NCBI RefSeq assembly: GCF_024666615.1
Contig: NZ_CP088297.1
Coordinates: 1,302,001-1,366,000, forward strand
DNA: 64,000 bases
Reading direction: 5' to 3'
Source: Aquabacterium sp. J223
GTDB lineage: Bacteria > Pseudomonadota > Gammaproteobacteria > Burkholderiales > Burkholderiaceae_C
The translations under genes and the position numbers were made by a program. The stretch's first letter is position 1, and each line of letters starts with the position of its first letter. Positions 1 to 7,504 of the stretch are shown here, one piece after another. The notes below the pieces were generated by a model that searched no databases, had not been told where the DNA came from, and saw only the letters and a list, made by a program, of their open reading frames with translations.

Positions 1-53
1 AGCCAGCTGGCGGCGCTGGCCAGTCCGGCGCGCAGCACGGGGCGGTGGTCCAT
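1..53 (-). CDS. possible 5' end of an unidentified gene running off the left edge
   Basis: From an ATG at 53 on the minus strand a frame without stops runs off the window, giving MDHRPVLRAGLASAASW. It would be divergent from the DUF429 gene that starts at 120. There is no clear ribosome binding site and 17 codons are too few to identify a family. The hydrophobic, Ala-rich run could begin an exported or membrane protein, but this is only a guess. Confidence 0.25.
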   Translation of the reverse strand, partial: MDHRPVLRAGLASAASW

Positions 54-119
54 GGTGGCGCAGACCCAGGCAAGCCCCGTGCCCCCAAGGCGGGCCCGCG
101 GCGACCCGGACAATCCGCC

Positions 120-965
120 ATGGCCGTACCGTCTCCCCCGTCCCCGTCCCCGACGCCCGCCCGCCTGCTCGGCGTGGACTTCACCAGCCGTCCGACCAAG
201 CGCAAGCCGATCACCCTGGCCTGGGGACGTCGGGCCGGCATGGTGGTCCGGCTGGAGGCCCTGCAGGCGCAGCCGGACGAGGCCGGCTTCCTGGCCGCGC
301 TGGTCGCGCCGGGCGACTGGCTCGGCGCCTTCGACTTCCCCTTCGGCCTGCCGCGCGAACTGGTGCAGTCGCTCGGCTGGCCCGCGGACTGGGCCGCGCT
401 GATGGACCGCTACGCCGCGATGGACCGCGCCACCATCCGTGCCACGTTCGCAGCGTTCACCGCCGCCCGGCCCGTCGGCGCCAAGTTCGCCCACCGCGCC
501 TGCGACGGCCCGGCGGGATCGTCGCCGTCGATGAAGTGGGTCAACCCGCCGGTCGCGTTCATGCTGCACGCCGGCGTGCCGGTGCTGCGCGCCGCCGGCG
601 TGAGCCTGCCCGCGGTGGGCCAGCTGGGCGACCCGGGCCGCGTGGCGCTCGAGGGCTACCCCGGGCTGCTGGCGCGCGAGCTGATCGGCCGCCGCTCGTA
701 CAAGAGCGACGAGGCGGCGCGCCACACCCAGGACCGGCTGATCGCGCGCAAGGACCTGGTCGATGCGCTGGAGCAGGGCCGCAGCCGCCTCGGCCTGCGC
801 CTGAAGCTCAGCCACGCGCAGCGCGACGCCCTGGTCGACGACGCCAGCGGCGACCGGCTGGACGCGGTGCTGTGCCTGATGCAGGCCGGCTGGGCCGCGG
901 TGCAGCCGAACCACGGGCTGCCGGTCGACTGGGACCGCCTGGAAGGCTGGATCACGTCGGCGTGA
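120..965 (+). CDS. DUF429 domain protein (predicted RNase H-fold nuclease)
   Basis: The protein has 281 residues from the ATG at 120. It opens with a short Pro/Ser-rich leader and then LLGVDFTSRPTKRKPITLAWG, the usual start of DUF429 proteins: an RNase H-like strand with an early Asp after LGV. Later parts include DWLGAFDFPFGLPREL and a C-terminal SGDRLDAVLCLMQAGWA segment, which fits the second acidic cluster of this fold. The family is predicted to be a nuclease but no member is well characterised. A start 25 codons upstream (45) is open, but that stretch is Arg/Pro-rich and looks non-coding. The last 14 bases overlap the convergent moeB gene. The substrate is unknown. Confidence 0.75.
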   Translation: MAVPSPPSPSPTPARLLGVDFTSRPTKRKPITLAWGRRAGMVVRLEALQAQPDEAGFLAALVAPGDWLGAFDFPFGLPRELVQSLGWPADWAALMDRYAAMDRATIRATFAAFTAARPVGAKFAHRACDGPAGSSPSMKWVNPPVAFMLHAGVPVLRAAGVSLPAVGQLGDPGRVALEGYPGLLARELIGRRSYKSDEAARHTQDRLIARKDLVDALEQGRSRLGLRLKLSHAQRDALVDDASGDRLDAVLCLMQAGWAAVQPNHGLPVDWDRLEGWITSA

Positions 966-1713
966 CGCGCCGACCGCACACCGGGCATTCGGCGCGCCGG
1001 GCGAGCCGCATCGTCGTCCACTCCATGTCGCGGGCGTCGAGCAGCTGCAGCCGGCCGGCCAGCGAGGTGCCGATGCCGGCCAGCAGCTTCAGCGCTTCGG
1101 CCGCCTGCACGCAGCCGACGATGCCGACCAGCGGGGCGAACACGCCCATCGTCGCGCAGCGCGCCTCCTCCACCGGCTCGTCGGGCGGGAAGGCGCAGGC
1201 GTAGCAGGGCGACGCCGGCTGGCGCGGGTCGTAGACAGAGACCTGGGCGTCGAAGCCGATGGCCGCGCCGGCCACCAGCGGCACCCGCGCCGCGACGCAG
1301 GCGGCGTTGACCGCCTGGCGGGTGGCGAAGTTGTCGCTGCAGTCGAGCACCACCTGCGCCTCGGGCACCAGGCGGGCGAGCAGCGCGGCGTCGGCCCGCG
1401 CCTGCAGCGCGCGCACCTCGACGCCGGGGTTCAGCGCCTGCAGCGACTGCGCGGCGGACTCGGCCTTGGGCCGCCCGATGCGGTCGCCGCCGTGCACCAC
1501 CTGGCGCTGCAGGTTGGTCAGGTCGACCGTGTCGTCGTCGACCACGGTGAGGCGGCCGACGCCGGCCGACGCCAGGTACAGCAGCGCCGGCGAGCCGAGG
1601 CCGCCGGCGCCGATCACCAGCGCATGCGACGCCAGCAGCCGGCGCTGGCCCTCGACGCCGAGGTCGTCGAGCAGGAGGTGGCGCGAGTAGCGCAGCAGCT
1701 GGTCGTCGTCCAT
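952..1713 (-). CDS. moeB: molybdopterin-synthase adenylyltransferase (HesA/MoeB/ThiF family)
   Basis: This 253-residue E1-like enzyme would use ATP to adenylate the C-terminal glycine of MoaD (or ThiS) so that sulfur can be loaded for molybdopterin or thiazole synthesis, in the cytoplasm. The nucleotide site GAGGLGS is at residues 35-41 and the Arg finger region NLQRQVVHG follows. Two Cys pairs (CYAC near 172 and CPVC near 244) form the structural zinc site. The length matches MoeB and excludes longer E1 enzymes with a rhodanese domain. It lies downstream of ctpA on the same strand, with a hairpin between, an order common in Burkholderiales. MoeB and ThiF cannot be told apart by sequence alone, since no moaD or thiS is nearby. 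Confidence 0.85.
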   Translation of the reverse strand: MDDDQLLRYSRHLLLDDLGVEGQRRLLASHALVIGAGGLGSPALLYLASAGVGRLTVVDDDTVDLTNLQRQVVHGGDRIGRPKAESAAQSLQALNPGVEVRALQARADAALLARLVPEAQVVLDCSDNFATRQAVNAACVAARVPLVAGAAIGFDAQVSVYDPRQPASPCYACAFPPDEPVEEARCATMGVFAPLVGIVGCVQAAEALKLLAGIGTSLAGRLQLLDARDMEWTTMRLARRAECPVCGRRVTPT

Positions 1714-1740
1714 GCACCAAGCATACGGGGCGGAATGGAA

Positions 1741-1762
1741 AGGGCCCGCCGAAGCGGGCCCT
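1741..1762 (-). terminator. hairpin between ctpA and moeB
   Basis: AGGGCCCGC and GCGGGCCCT form a perfect 9-bp stem around a CGAA tetraloop. It lies 20 bases after the ctpA stop and 27 bases before the moeB start on the minus strand. The following bases (TTCCATTCC) are only mildly T-rich, so it may attenuate rather than fully end transcription. Confidence 0.55.
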
Positions 1763-1782
1763 GCATCCGGCGCCGTGCGGCG

Positions 1783-3219
1783 TCAGTTCGTCGCCGCCTC
1801 GGCCTTGCGCTCGATGACGGCGGTCTTGCTCGCCATCACCGGCTTGCCCTTGAGCTGGTTCAGCGCCTGCACCAGCGGGAAGTCCTCCGCCGAGCCGAAC
1901 TCGGGCAGCGGCTTGGGCGTGCCCTGGTTCTTGGCCATCTGTTCTTCCAGCTTCTTGCGGGCTTCCTCGCGCGCCTTCTCGCGCGCCTCGTCCTTTTTCT
2001 CGTCGGCGGTGGACAGGTGCTTCTCCAGGTCGGCCTCGCGCATGCGCAGCGCGGCGAAGACGTTGCCGTCGGCGGTCTCGTCGAGCAGCACGTCGGGCAC
2101 GATGCCGCGCGCCTGGATGGAACGGCCCGACGGCGTGTAGTAGCGCGCCGTGGTGATCTTCAGCGCGGTGTCCGCGGTGAGCTGGCGCACGGTCTGCACC
2201 GAGCCCTTGCCGAAGGTCTGCGCGCCCATCACGGTGGCGCGCTTGTGGTCCTGCAGCGCCCCGGCGACGATCTCGCTGGCCGAGGCCGAGCCTTCGTTGA
2301 CCAGCACCACCAGCGGCACCTTCTTCAGCGCCTCCGGCAGCCGGCGAAGCGGGTCGCTGCCGCCCCGGCGCAGGTAGTTCTCCGGCGCGGCCTTGAAGGT
2401 GGCCTTGCTGTCGGGCAGCTGGCCGTTGGTGGTCACCACCACCGCGTCGGAGGGCAGGAACGCGGCCGAGATGGCCACCGCGCCTTCGAGCAGGCCGCCC
2501 GGGTCGTTGCGCAGGTCGAGCACCAGGCCCTTCAGGTTGGGATCGGCCTTGTAGACCTCCTCCACCTTGCGCACGAAGTCCTCCACCGTGCGGTCCTGGA
2601 ACTGCGACACCCGCAGCCACGCGTAGCCGGGTTCGATCACCTTGCCGCGCACGCTCTGCACCCGGATCTCCTCGCGGGTGATGGTGACGGGGAAGGTGCG
2701 GCTCTCCGCCTTGCGGAAGATCTGCAGCGAGACCTTGGTGTTGGGCTCGCCGCGCATGCGCTTGACGGCCTGGTCCATGCTCAGGCCCTTGACGGCGGTG
2801 TCGTCGATCTTGGTGATCAGGTCACCGGCCTTCAGGCCGGCGCGGAAGGCCGGCGAGCCCTCGATCGGCGAGACGACCTTGACCAGGCCGTCCTCCATGC
2901 CGATCTCGATGCCCACGCCGACGAAGCGGCCCGAGGTGCCTTCGCGGAATTCCTTGAAGCTCTTCTTGTCGAAGTACTGCGAGTGCGGGTCGAGCCCCTG
3001 CACCATGCCGCCGATGGCGTCCGAGATCAGCTTCTTCTCGTCGACCGGCTCGACGTACTCCTGCTTGACGATGCCGAAGACCTGGGCGAGCTGCTGCAGC
3101 TCTTCCAGCGGCAGGGGCCCCAGGGCGCCGCGAGCGAAGGCCTGCAGCTGCATGGTGGCCAGTGCGCCCGCCACGGCGCCGATGGAGACAAGGCCGGCGA
3201 CTTTCAATTTCGAGCCCAT
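1783..3219 (-). CDS. ctpA: carboxyl-terminal processing protease, S41 family
   Basis: This is a 478-residue periplasmic serine protease that trims the C termini of envelope proteins and, in related bacteria, controls peptidoglycan hydrolases. An N-terminal signal or anchor (LVSIGAVAGALATMQLQAFA) is followed by a PDZ domain (about 95-165, with GVGIEIGMEDG and SPAFRAGLKAGD). The S41 domain carries the nucleophile in NEGSASASEIVAGAL (about residue 312) and the general-base Lys in TFGKGSVQT (about 337). The C-terminal 70 residues are charged, with a Lys/Glu-rich helix and an Ala-rich tail. Length and order are typical of CtpA. It is followed by moeB on the same strand. Confidence 0.93.
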   Translation of the reverse strand: MGSKLKVAGLVSIGAVAGALATMQLQAFARGALGPLPLEELQQLAQVFGIVKQEYVEPVDEKKLISDAIGGMVQGLDPHSQYFDKKSFKEFREGTSGRFVGVGIEIGMEDGLVKVVSPIEGSPAFRAGLKAGDLITKIDDTAVKGLSMDQAVKRMRGEPNTKVSLQIFRKAESRTFPVTITREEIRVQSVRGKVIEPGYAWLRVSQFQDRTVEDFVRKVEEVYKADPNLKGLVLDLRNDPGGLLEGAVAISAAFLPSDAVVVTTNGQLPDSKATFKAAPENYLRRGGSDPLRRLPEALKKVPLVVLVNEGSASASEIVAGALQDHKRATVMGAQTFGKGSVQTVRQLTADTALKITTARYYTPSGRSIQARGIVPDVLLDETADGNVFAALRMREADLEKHLSTADEKKDEAREKAREEARKKLEEQMAKNQGTPKPLPEFGSAEDFPLVQALNQLKGKPVMASKTAVIERKAEAATN

Positions 3220-3383
3220 GTGACTGCTCTCTCTCGCTGTGACGCTGCGCGGGCGGGGGTGTGGAGGGAAGGGGAAGGCAAGTCCCGGGCCAGTATAGGG
3301 CCCGGTCCCAGGAGAAGATCCTCGATCAGCGGGATAGTTCGCCGCCGTCTATGGACAATCGCCGAGCAGGTCGCCGGCTCCGG

Positions 3384-4466
3384 TCAGGCCGCCTCGCGGC
3401 GGAAGGTGACCACGTGGTCGACCTCGGCGCGGATGCCGATCCACTCGCCGACCTGGTGGTCGTGGTGCGAGGGCACGTGCGCCAGCACCTGCTCGCCGCT
3501 GGCCAGGCGCAGGGTGTACAGGAACTCCGAGCCGCGGAAAGCCTTGCGTTCGATGCGCGCCTTCACCGGCGACGCGTCGTCGTGGACGATGTCGTCGGCG
3601 CGCAGCAGCACGTCGCACTCGCCGCCGGGAAAGGCCTCGGGCAGCGGGCATTCGGCGACATCGTCGAGCTCGCCCAGCGGCGTGTGCACGCAGGGGTGGC
3701 CGTCGCAGTCGACGATGCGCGCCGGCGCGAACACACCGTGGCCGATGAAGCCGGCCACGAAGCGGCTGGCCGGCCGGTGGTACAGCGTGTAGGGGTCGTC
3801 CCACTGCTCCAGGCGGCCGCGGTGCATCACGCCGATGACGTCGCCGAGCGCGAAGGCCTCCAGCTGGTCGTGGGTGACGAAGAGGGCGGTGGTGCCGGTG
3901 CTCTTCAGAATGGCGCGCAGCTCCTGCGCGAGCCGCTCGCGCAGGTCGACGTCCAGGCTGGAGAAGGGCTCGTCCAGCAGCAGCAGCCGCGGCTGCGGCG
4001 CCAGCGCCCGGGCCAGCGCGATGCGCTGCTGCTGACCGCCCGACAGCTGGTGCGGCGCGCGCTTGGCGGTGTGTCCCAGCCCGACCAGCGCCAGCATCTG
4101 CTCGACGCGCTGCCGGCGCTCGCCGCGCGGCAGGTGGCGGATGCCGAAGGCGACGTTGTCGGCCACCGACAGGTGCGGGAACAGCGCGTAGTCCTGGAAG
4201 ACCATGCCGATGCGCCGCTGCTCCGGTGCCAGGTGGTGGCCGGTCGCGGCGTCGGCCAGCACGTCGTCGCCGATGCGGATCTGGCCCTGGTCCGGCCGTT
4301 CCAGCCCCGCGATCAGCCGCAGCAGCGACGTCTTGCCGCAGCCGGACGGCCCGATCAGCACGCCCAGCTGGCCCGCCTGCAGCGCCAGCGACGCCACGTC
4401 CACCGCCGCCGCGCCGGCGGCGCGGTCGGGGTAGTGCAGCCGCACCCGGTCGAGCTGGAGGAACAT
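3384..4466 (-). CDS. fbpC: ferric iron ABC transporter ATP-binding protein
   Basis: The 360-residue ATPase would energise import of Fe3+ through the divergently encoded permease. Walker A GPSGCGKTS is at 39-47, followed by the Q-loop MVFQDYALFPH, signature LSGGQQQR, Walker B LLLLDEPFSSLD and the H-loop VTHDQ. The C-terminal 120 residues form the TOBE-like regulatory domain of the FbpC/PotA group. Iron as substrate is inferred from the FbpB-type permease and from the Fur-box-like dyad just upstream (4488-4506). No periplasmic FbpA is present in the window. A -10-like TATGAT at 4473-4478 would place the transcript start at or next to the ATG, so the message could be leaderless. Confidence 0.85.
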   Translation of the reverse strand: MFLQLDRVRLHYPDRAAGAAAVDVASLALQAGQLGVLIGPSGCGKTSLLRLIAGLERPDQGQIRIGDDVLADAATGHHLAPEQRRIGMVFQDYALFPHLSVADNVAFGIRHLPRGERRQRVEQMLALVGLGHTAKRAPHQLSGGQQQRIALARALAPQPRLLLLDEPFSSLDVDLRERLAQELRAILKSTGTTALFVTHDQLEAFALGDVIGVMHRGRLEQWDDPYTLYHRPASRFVAGFIGHGVFAPARIVDCDGHPCVHTPLGELDDVAECPLPEAFPGGECDVLLRADDIVHDDASPVKARIERKAFRGSEFLYTLRLASGEQVLAHVPSHHDHQVGEWIGIRAEVDHVVTFRREAA

Positions 4467-4472
4467 CGGACT

Positions 4473-4478
4473 ATCATA
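4473..4478 (-). promoter_or_regulatory. -10-like element for fbpC
   Basis: TATGAT on the minus strand lies 6 bases before the fbpC ATG (4466). No good -35 is visible at 16-18 bases. The spacer and -35 region would be covered by the Fur-box-like dyad at 4488-4506, which would fit iron repression. Confidence 0.35.
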
Positions 4479-4487
4479 GCCGGCTCA

Positions 4488-4506
4488 AATGAGGATCGTT
4501 CGCATT
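4488..4506. promoter_or_regulatory. Fur-box-like inverted repeat between fbpC and fbpB
   Basis: AATGAGGATCGTTCGCATT is an imperfect 19-base dyad (AATGnGnA on one side, TnCnCATT on the other). This is the layout of betaproteobacterial Fur sites. It lies in the 72-base gap between the divergent ATPase and permease genes, so one site could control both. The operator role is inferred from position and symmetry. Confidence 0.65.
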
Positions 4507-4538
4507 CAGACGCCGCCGGTGTGCGACGGCAAGTCAGC

Positions 4539-6236
4539 GTGAGCAGCGTCATCGCGCCGCTGCCGCTGCTGCCGTCCGGCGAGGCGCGTCCGGCGCGGCG
4601 CTCGATCCTCGGCACCGTCGCGCGGGCCGGCCTGGTCCTGTTCTGCGCCCTGCTGGCGCTGCCGGTGCTGGGCGTGCTCGGCGCCTGGTTCGCGTTCGAC
4701 GAGGGCGCGGCGTCGGTGCTGCGGCACCAGGCGGCGACCGTGCTGCCGGCCTACGCCGCGCAGTCGGCGCTGCTGGCCGTCAGCGTGGCGCTGGGCGTGG
4801 CGACGCTCGGCGGCGCCACCGCCGCCGCGGTGGCGTTGTTCGACTTCCCCGGCCGCCGCACGCTGGAATGGGCGCTGCTGCTGCCGCTGGCCATGCCGGC
4901 CTACGTGCTGGCCTACGCCTACACCGACTTCCTGCAGTTCAGCGGGCCGCTGCAGGTGGCGCTGCGCCAGGCCTTCGGCTGGCAGGGTGCGCTGTGGCCC
5001 GATGTGCGAAGCCTGTGGGGCGCGGTGGTGCTGTTCGTGCTCGCGCTCTATCCCTACGCCTACCTGCTGGTGCGCGCCGCGCTGGCCGAGCGCGGCCTGC
5101 CGCTGATGGAGGCGGCGCGGCTGCTCGGCGCCTCGCTGACCCGCCGCGTGCTGACGGTGGCGCTGCCGCTCGCCCGGCCGGCGCTGGCCGCCGGCGTGGC
5201 GCTGGCGCTGATGGAGACGCTGGCCGACTACGGCGTCGGCGCGTACTTCGGCCTGACCACCTTCACCACCGGGGTCTACAAGGCCTGGCTGGTGATGAAC
5301 GACCGCATCGCCGCCGCGCAGCTCGCCACCGTGCTGCTGGCGGTGGTGGCGCTGCTGCTGCTGCTGGAGCGGCGCGCGCAGCGCCGGCTGCGCTTCGCCG
5401 CCAGCCGGCGTGGCGCGGCGCAGGGCGCGGAGGCCCAGCCGGTGCGCCTGCGCGGCGTGCGCGCCGGCCTGGCGATGGCGTTGTGCGGCCTGCCGGTGCT
5501 GCTCGGCTTCGTGCTGCCGGTGGTGGTGCTGGCGCGGCTGCTGTGGCTGCAGCGGCAGGAGGAGTTCGGCCTGCCGCTGGCGCGCTTCGCGCAATGGGCG
5601 TGGAACAGCTTCAGCCTGTCGGCGCTGGCCGCGCTGGCCGCCGCGCTGCTGGCCTTCGCGCTCGGCTTCGCGCTGCGCCAGCCCGGCGCCGGCCCGGTGC
5701 AGACCGGGCTGCGCTGGAGCGCCCGCGCCGTCTCGCTCGGCTACGCGGTGCCGGGGGCGGTGATCGCGGTCGGGCTGCTGCTGCCCACCGGCTGGCTGCA
5801 GGCACAGTGGCCGCAGGTGGGCGCGGGCCGCTGGGTCACCGGCACGCTGCTCGGCCTGCTCTACGCCTACCTGGTGCGCTTCTGCGCGGTGGCGCTGCAG
5901 ACCGTGGAGGCGGGTTATGCGCGCATCCCCACGTCCCTCGACGACAGCGCCCGCATGCTCGGTGCCGGCCCCGGCCGGGTGCTGCGCGAGCTGCATGCGC
6001 CGCTGATGCAACGCTCGGTGCTGGTGGCCGCGCTGCTGGTCTTCGTCGACGTGATGAAGGAGCTGCCCGCCACGCTGGTGCTGCGGCCGTTCAACAGCGA
6101 CACGCTGGCGGTGGTGGCCTACAACTTCGCGCGCGACGAGCGCCTGGCCGAGGCTGCGCTGCCGTCGCTGGCCATCGTCGCCGTCGGGATGTTGCCGGTG
6201 CTGCTGCTGTCGCGCACGCTGCGGCGGCAGCACTGA
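4539..6236 (+). CDS. fbpB: ferric iron ABC transporter permease, two fused permease domains
   Basis: The inner-membrane permease of about 565 residues has two homologous halves, as in FbpB/CysTW-type iron permeases. Each half has an EAA loop that docks to the ATPase: EAARLLGASLTRRVLTVALP in the first, DSARMLGAGPGRVLRELHAP in the second. About 12 hydrophobic segments are visible, including GLVLFCALLALPVLGVLGAW near the start and a last one close to the C terminus. The start is taken as the GTG at 4539; a GTG at 4521 is also in frame, and the frame is open further upstream but only as antisense to fbpC. Divergent from fbpC and probably repressed by Fur. Confidence 0.85.
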   Translation: MSSVIAPLPLLPSGEARPARRSILGTVARAGLVLFCALLALPVLGVLGAWFAFDEGAASVLRHQAATVLPAYAAQSALLAVSVALGVATLGGATAAAVALFDFPGRRTLEWALLLPLAMPAYVLAYAYTDFLQFSGPLQVALRQAFGWQGALWPDVRSLWGAVVLFVLALYPYAYLLVRAALAERGLPLMEAARLLGASLTRRVLTVALPLARPALAAGVALALMETLADYGVGAYFGLTTFTTGVYKAWLVMNDRIAAAQLATVLLAVVALLLLLERRAQRRLRFAASRRGAAQGAEAQPVRLRGVRAGLAMALCGLPVLLGFVLPVVVLARLLWLQRQEEFGLPLARFAQWAWNSFSLSALAALAAALLAFALGFALRQPGAGPVQTGLRWSARAVSLGYAVPGAVIAVGLLLPTGWLQAQWPQVGAGRWVTGTLLGLLYAYLVRFCAVALQTVEAGYARIPTSLDDSARMLGAGPGRVLRELHAPLMQRSVLVAALLVFVDVMKELPATLVLRPFNSDTLAVVAYNFARDERLAEAALPSLAIVAVGMLPVLLLSRTLRRQH

Positions 6237-6265
6237 AAACGAAAACGCCGGGCGTGGCCCGGCGT
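6232..6265 (-). terminator. intrinsic terminator of the HU gene
   Basis: ACGCCGGGC and GCCCGGCGT pair around GTG (6245-6265). On the minus strand the stem is followed by TTTTCGTTTTC. This ends the leftward HU transcript. It lies directly after the fbpB stop, so it may also slow rightward transcripts. Confidence 0.8.
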
Positions 6266-6285
6266 GTGGCGGTGCCCGAAGGCGC

Positions 6286-6654
6286 TCAGCGCTTGGCGAC
6301 CTTCTTCGCCGCCGCCTTCTTGGCCGGGGCCTTCTTCGCCGGCTTGGCTTCGGCCTTGGCCGCCTTGCGCGCCGCGGCCTTGGGGTCGACGGCGGCCTTG
6401 AAGCCGGCGCCGGCGGTGAACTTGGGCAGCTTCACCGCGGCGATCTTGATCTTGTCGCCGGTGGCCGGGTTGCGGCCGGTGCGCGCGGCGCGCGCGGTTT
6501 GCTTGAACGAGCCGAAGCCCGGCAGGGTGACCGAGCCGCCCTTCTTGACGGTGGTGACGACGGCGTCGAGCAGCGTGGCCAGCACGCGGCCCGCTTCGGC
6601 CTTCGACAGGCCATGGCGCTCGGCGAGGAGCTCGATCAGTTCAATCCGATTCAT
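6286..6654 (-). CDS. HU-family DNA-binding protein with basic Ala/Lys-rich tail
   Basis: This is a 122-residue nucleoid protein. The first 90 residues are a complete HU/IHF fold: MNRIELIELLAERHGLSKAE, the beta-arm segment LPGFGSFKQTARAARTGRNP, and the C-terminal helix. The remaining 30 residues (KAAARKAAKAEAKPAKKAPAK onward) are a lysine/alanine/proline tail like eukaryotic histone H1 and bacterial AlgP/Hc1-type proteins. HU proteins are normally about 90 residues, so the tail is an addition, probably raising DNA affinity or compaction. It stands alone with its own terminator. A hairpin (6687-6705) lies upstream in the leader. Confidence 0.9.
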   Translation of the reverse strand: MNRIELIELLAERHGLSKAEAGRVLATLLDAVVTTVKKGGSVTLPGFGSFKQTARAARTGRNPATGDKIKIAAVKLPKFTAGAGFKAAVDPKAAARKAAKAEAKPAKKAPAKKAAAKKVAKR

Positions 6655-6826
6655 CGTGGTCGGTTCTCTGTTGACGTTCTGGATAGCCGCCCGGGATTCG
6701 GGCGGGCGCGATTCTGCCCGCGACCGGTGCGCTTGCCCGAGGGCCGCGCCGGGAAGCGTGACTTCCGCGCGGCCGGTGCGCCTGGCACGGCCTTAGCATG
6801 CGCGCCGTCGATCGACGAGGGGCGCG

Positions 6827-7482
6827 ATGCAGAGGACGGAGATTCGAGGCGGCGCCGCGCTGCGGCGGCGTGGTTGGCTGGGGCTCGCCCCCGGGCTGTT
6901 GCTCGGCGCCGCGGCACCGGCGTGGGCCGGCACCGCCTGGCCGGCGGCGGCGTCCACGGCGGGCCGGTTGCACCAGTGGGTGCTGGCCAGCGGCGACCAT
7001 CGACGCCGTCCCTTCGCCATCGTCGACAAGCCGGCCGCGGTGCTGTGGCTCTTCGCGGCCGACGGCCGCCCGCTGGCGCACAGCGCCGCCCTGCTCGGGC
7101 GCACCGTCGGTGACCATGCCATCCCGGGCGTGGGCGACAAGCCGGTGGCCGCGCTGCTGCCGCACGAGCAGACCACACCCGCCGGGCGCTTCCCCACCGA
7201 GCCGGGCCGCAACCTCGACGGCGAGGACATCGTGTGGCTGGACTACGACGCCGGCCTGGCCATCCACCGCCTGCGCCCCGGCAAGGGCCTGGCGCAGCGC
7301 GAGGCGCGCCTGGCCAGCACCTCGCCCGACGACAACCGTGCCTCGGCCGGCTGCGTGGTGGTGCCGGTCGCCTTCTACGAGGCCTGGGTGCACCCCGTCC
7401 TCGGCCAGCGGCGCGGCACGGCGTACGTGCTGCCCGACGACGGCCCCCCGAGCGCCACTTCCCGGGCCTGGCCGCGGTGTAG
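6827..7482 (+). pseudogene. L,D-transpeptidase-like exported protein, frameshifted near its end
   Basis: The N terminus (RRRGWLGLAPGLLLGAAAPAWA) is a signal peptide with a twin-arginine look. The body is about 50% identical by eye to the second copy at 58209-58994, sharing TTPAGRF, EPGRNL, GEDIVW, a conserved His (AIHRL) and the Cys region NRASAGCVVVPVAFYE. YkuD enzymes have SHGC at this place; here His is replaced by Ala. The open frame continues to 8185, but the last 700 bases only mirror the opposite GGDEF-EAL gene. A shift in the C6 run 7444-7449 (one C more, or two fewer) gives the natural ending ERHFPGLAAV at 7482, and the corrected protein has about 218 residues. Probably a sequencing error. 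Enzymatic activity is uncertain. Confidence 0.65.
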
Positions 7483-7504
7483 CACCGCGGGCGGCCGGCG
7501 CCCG

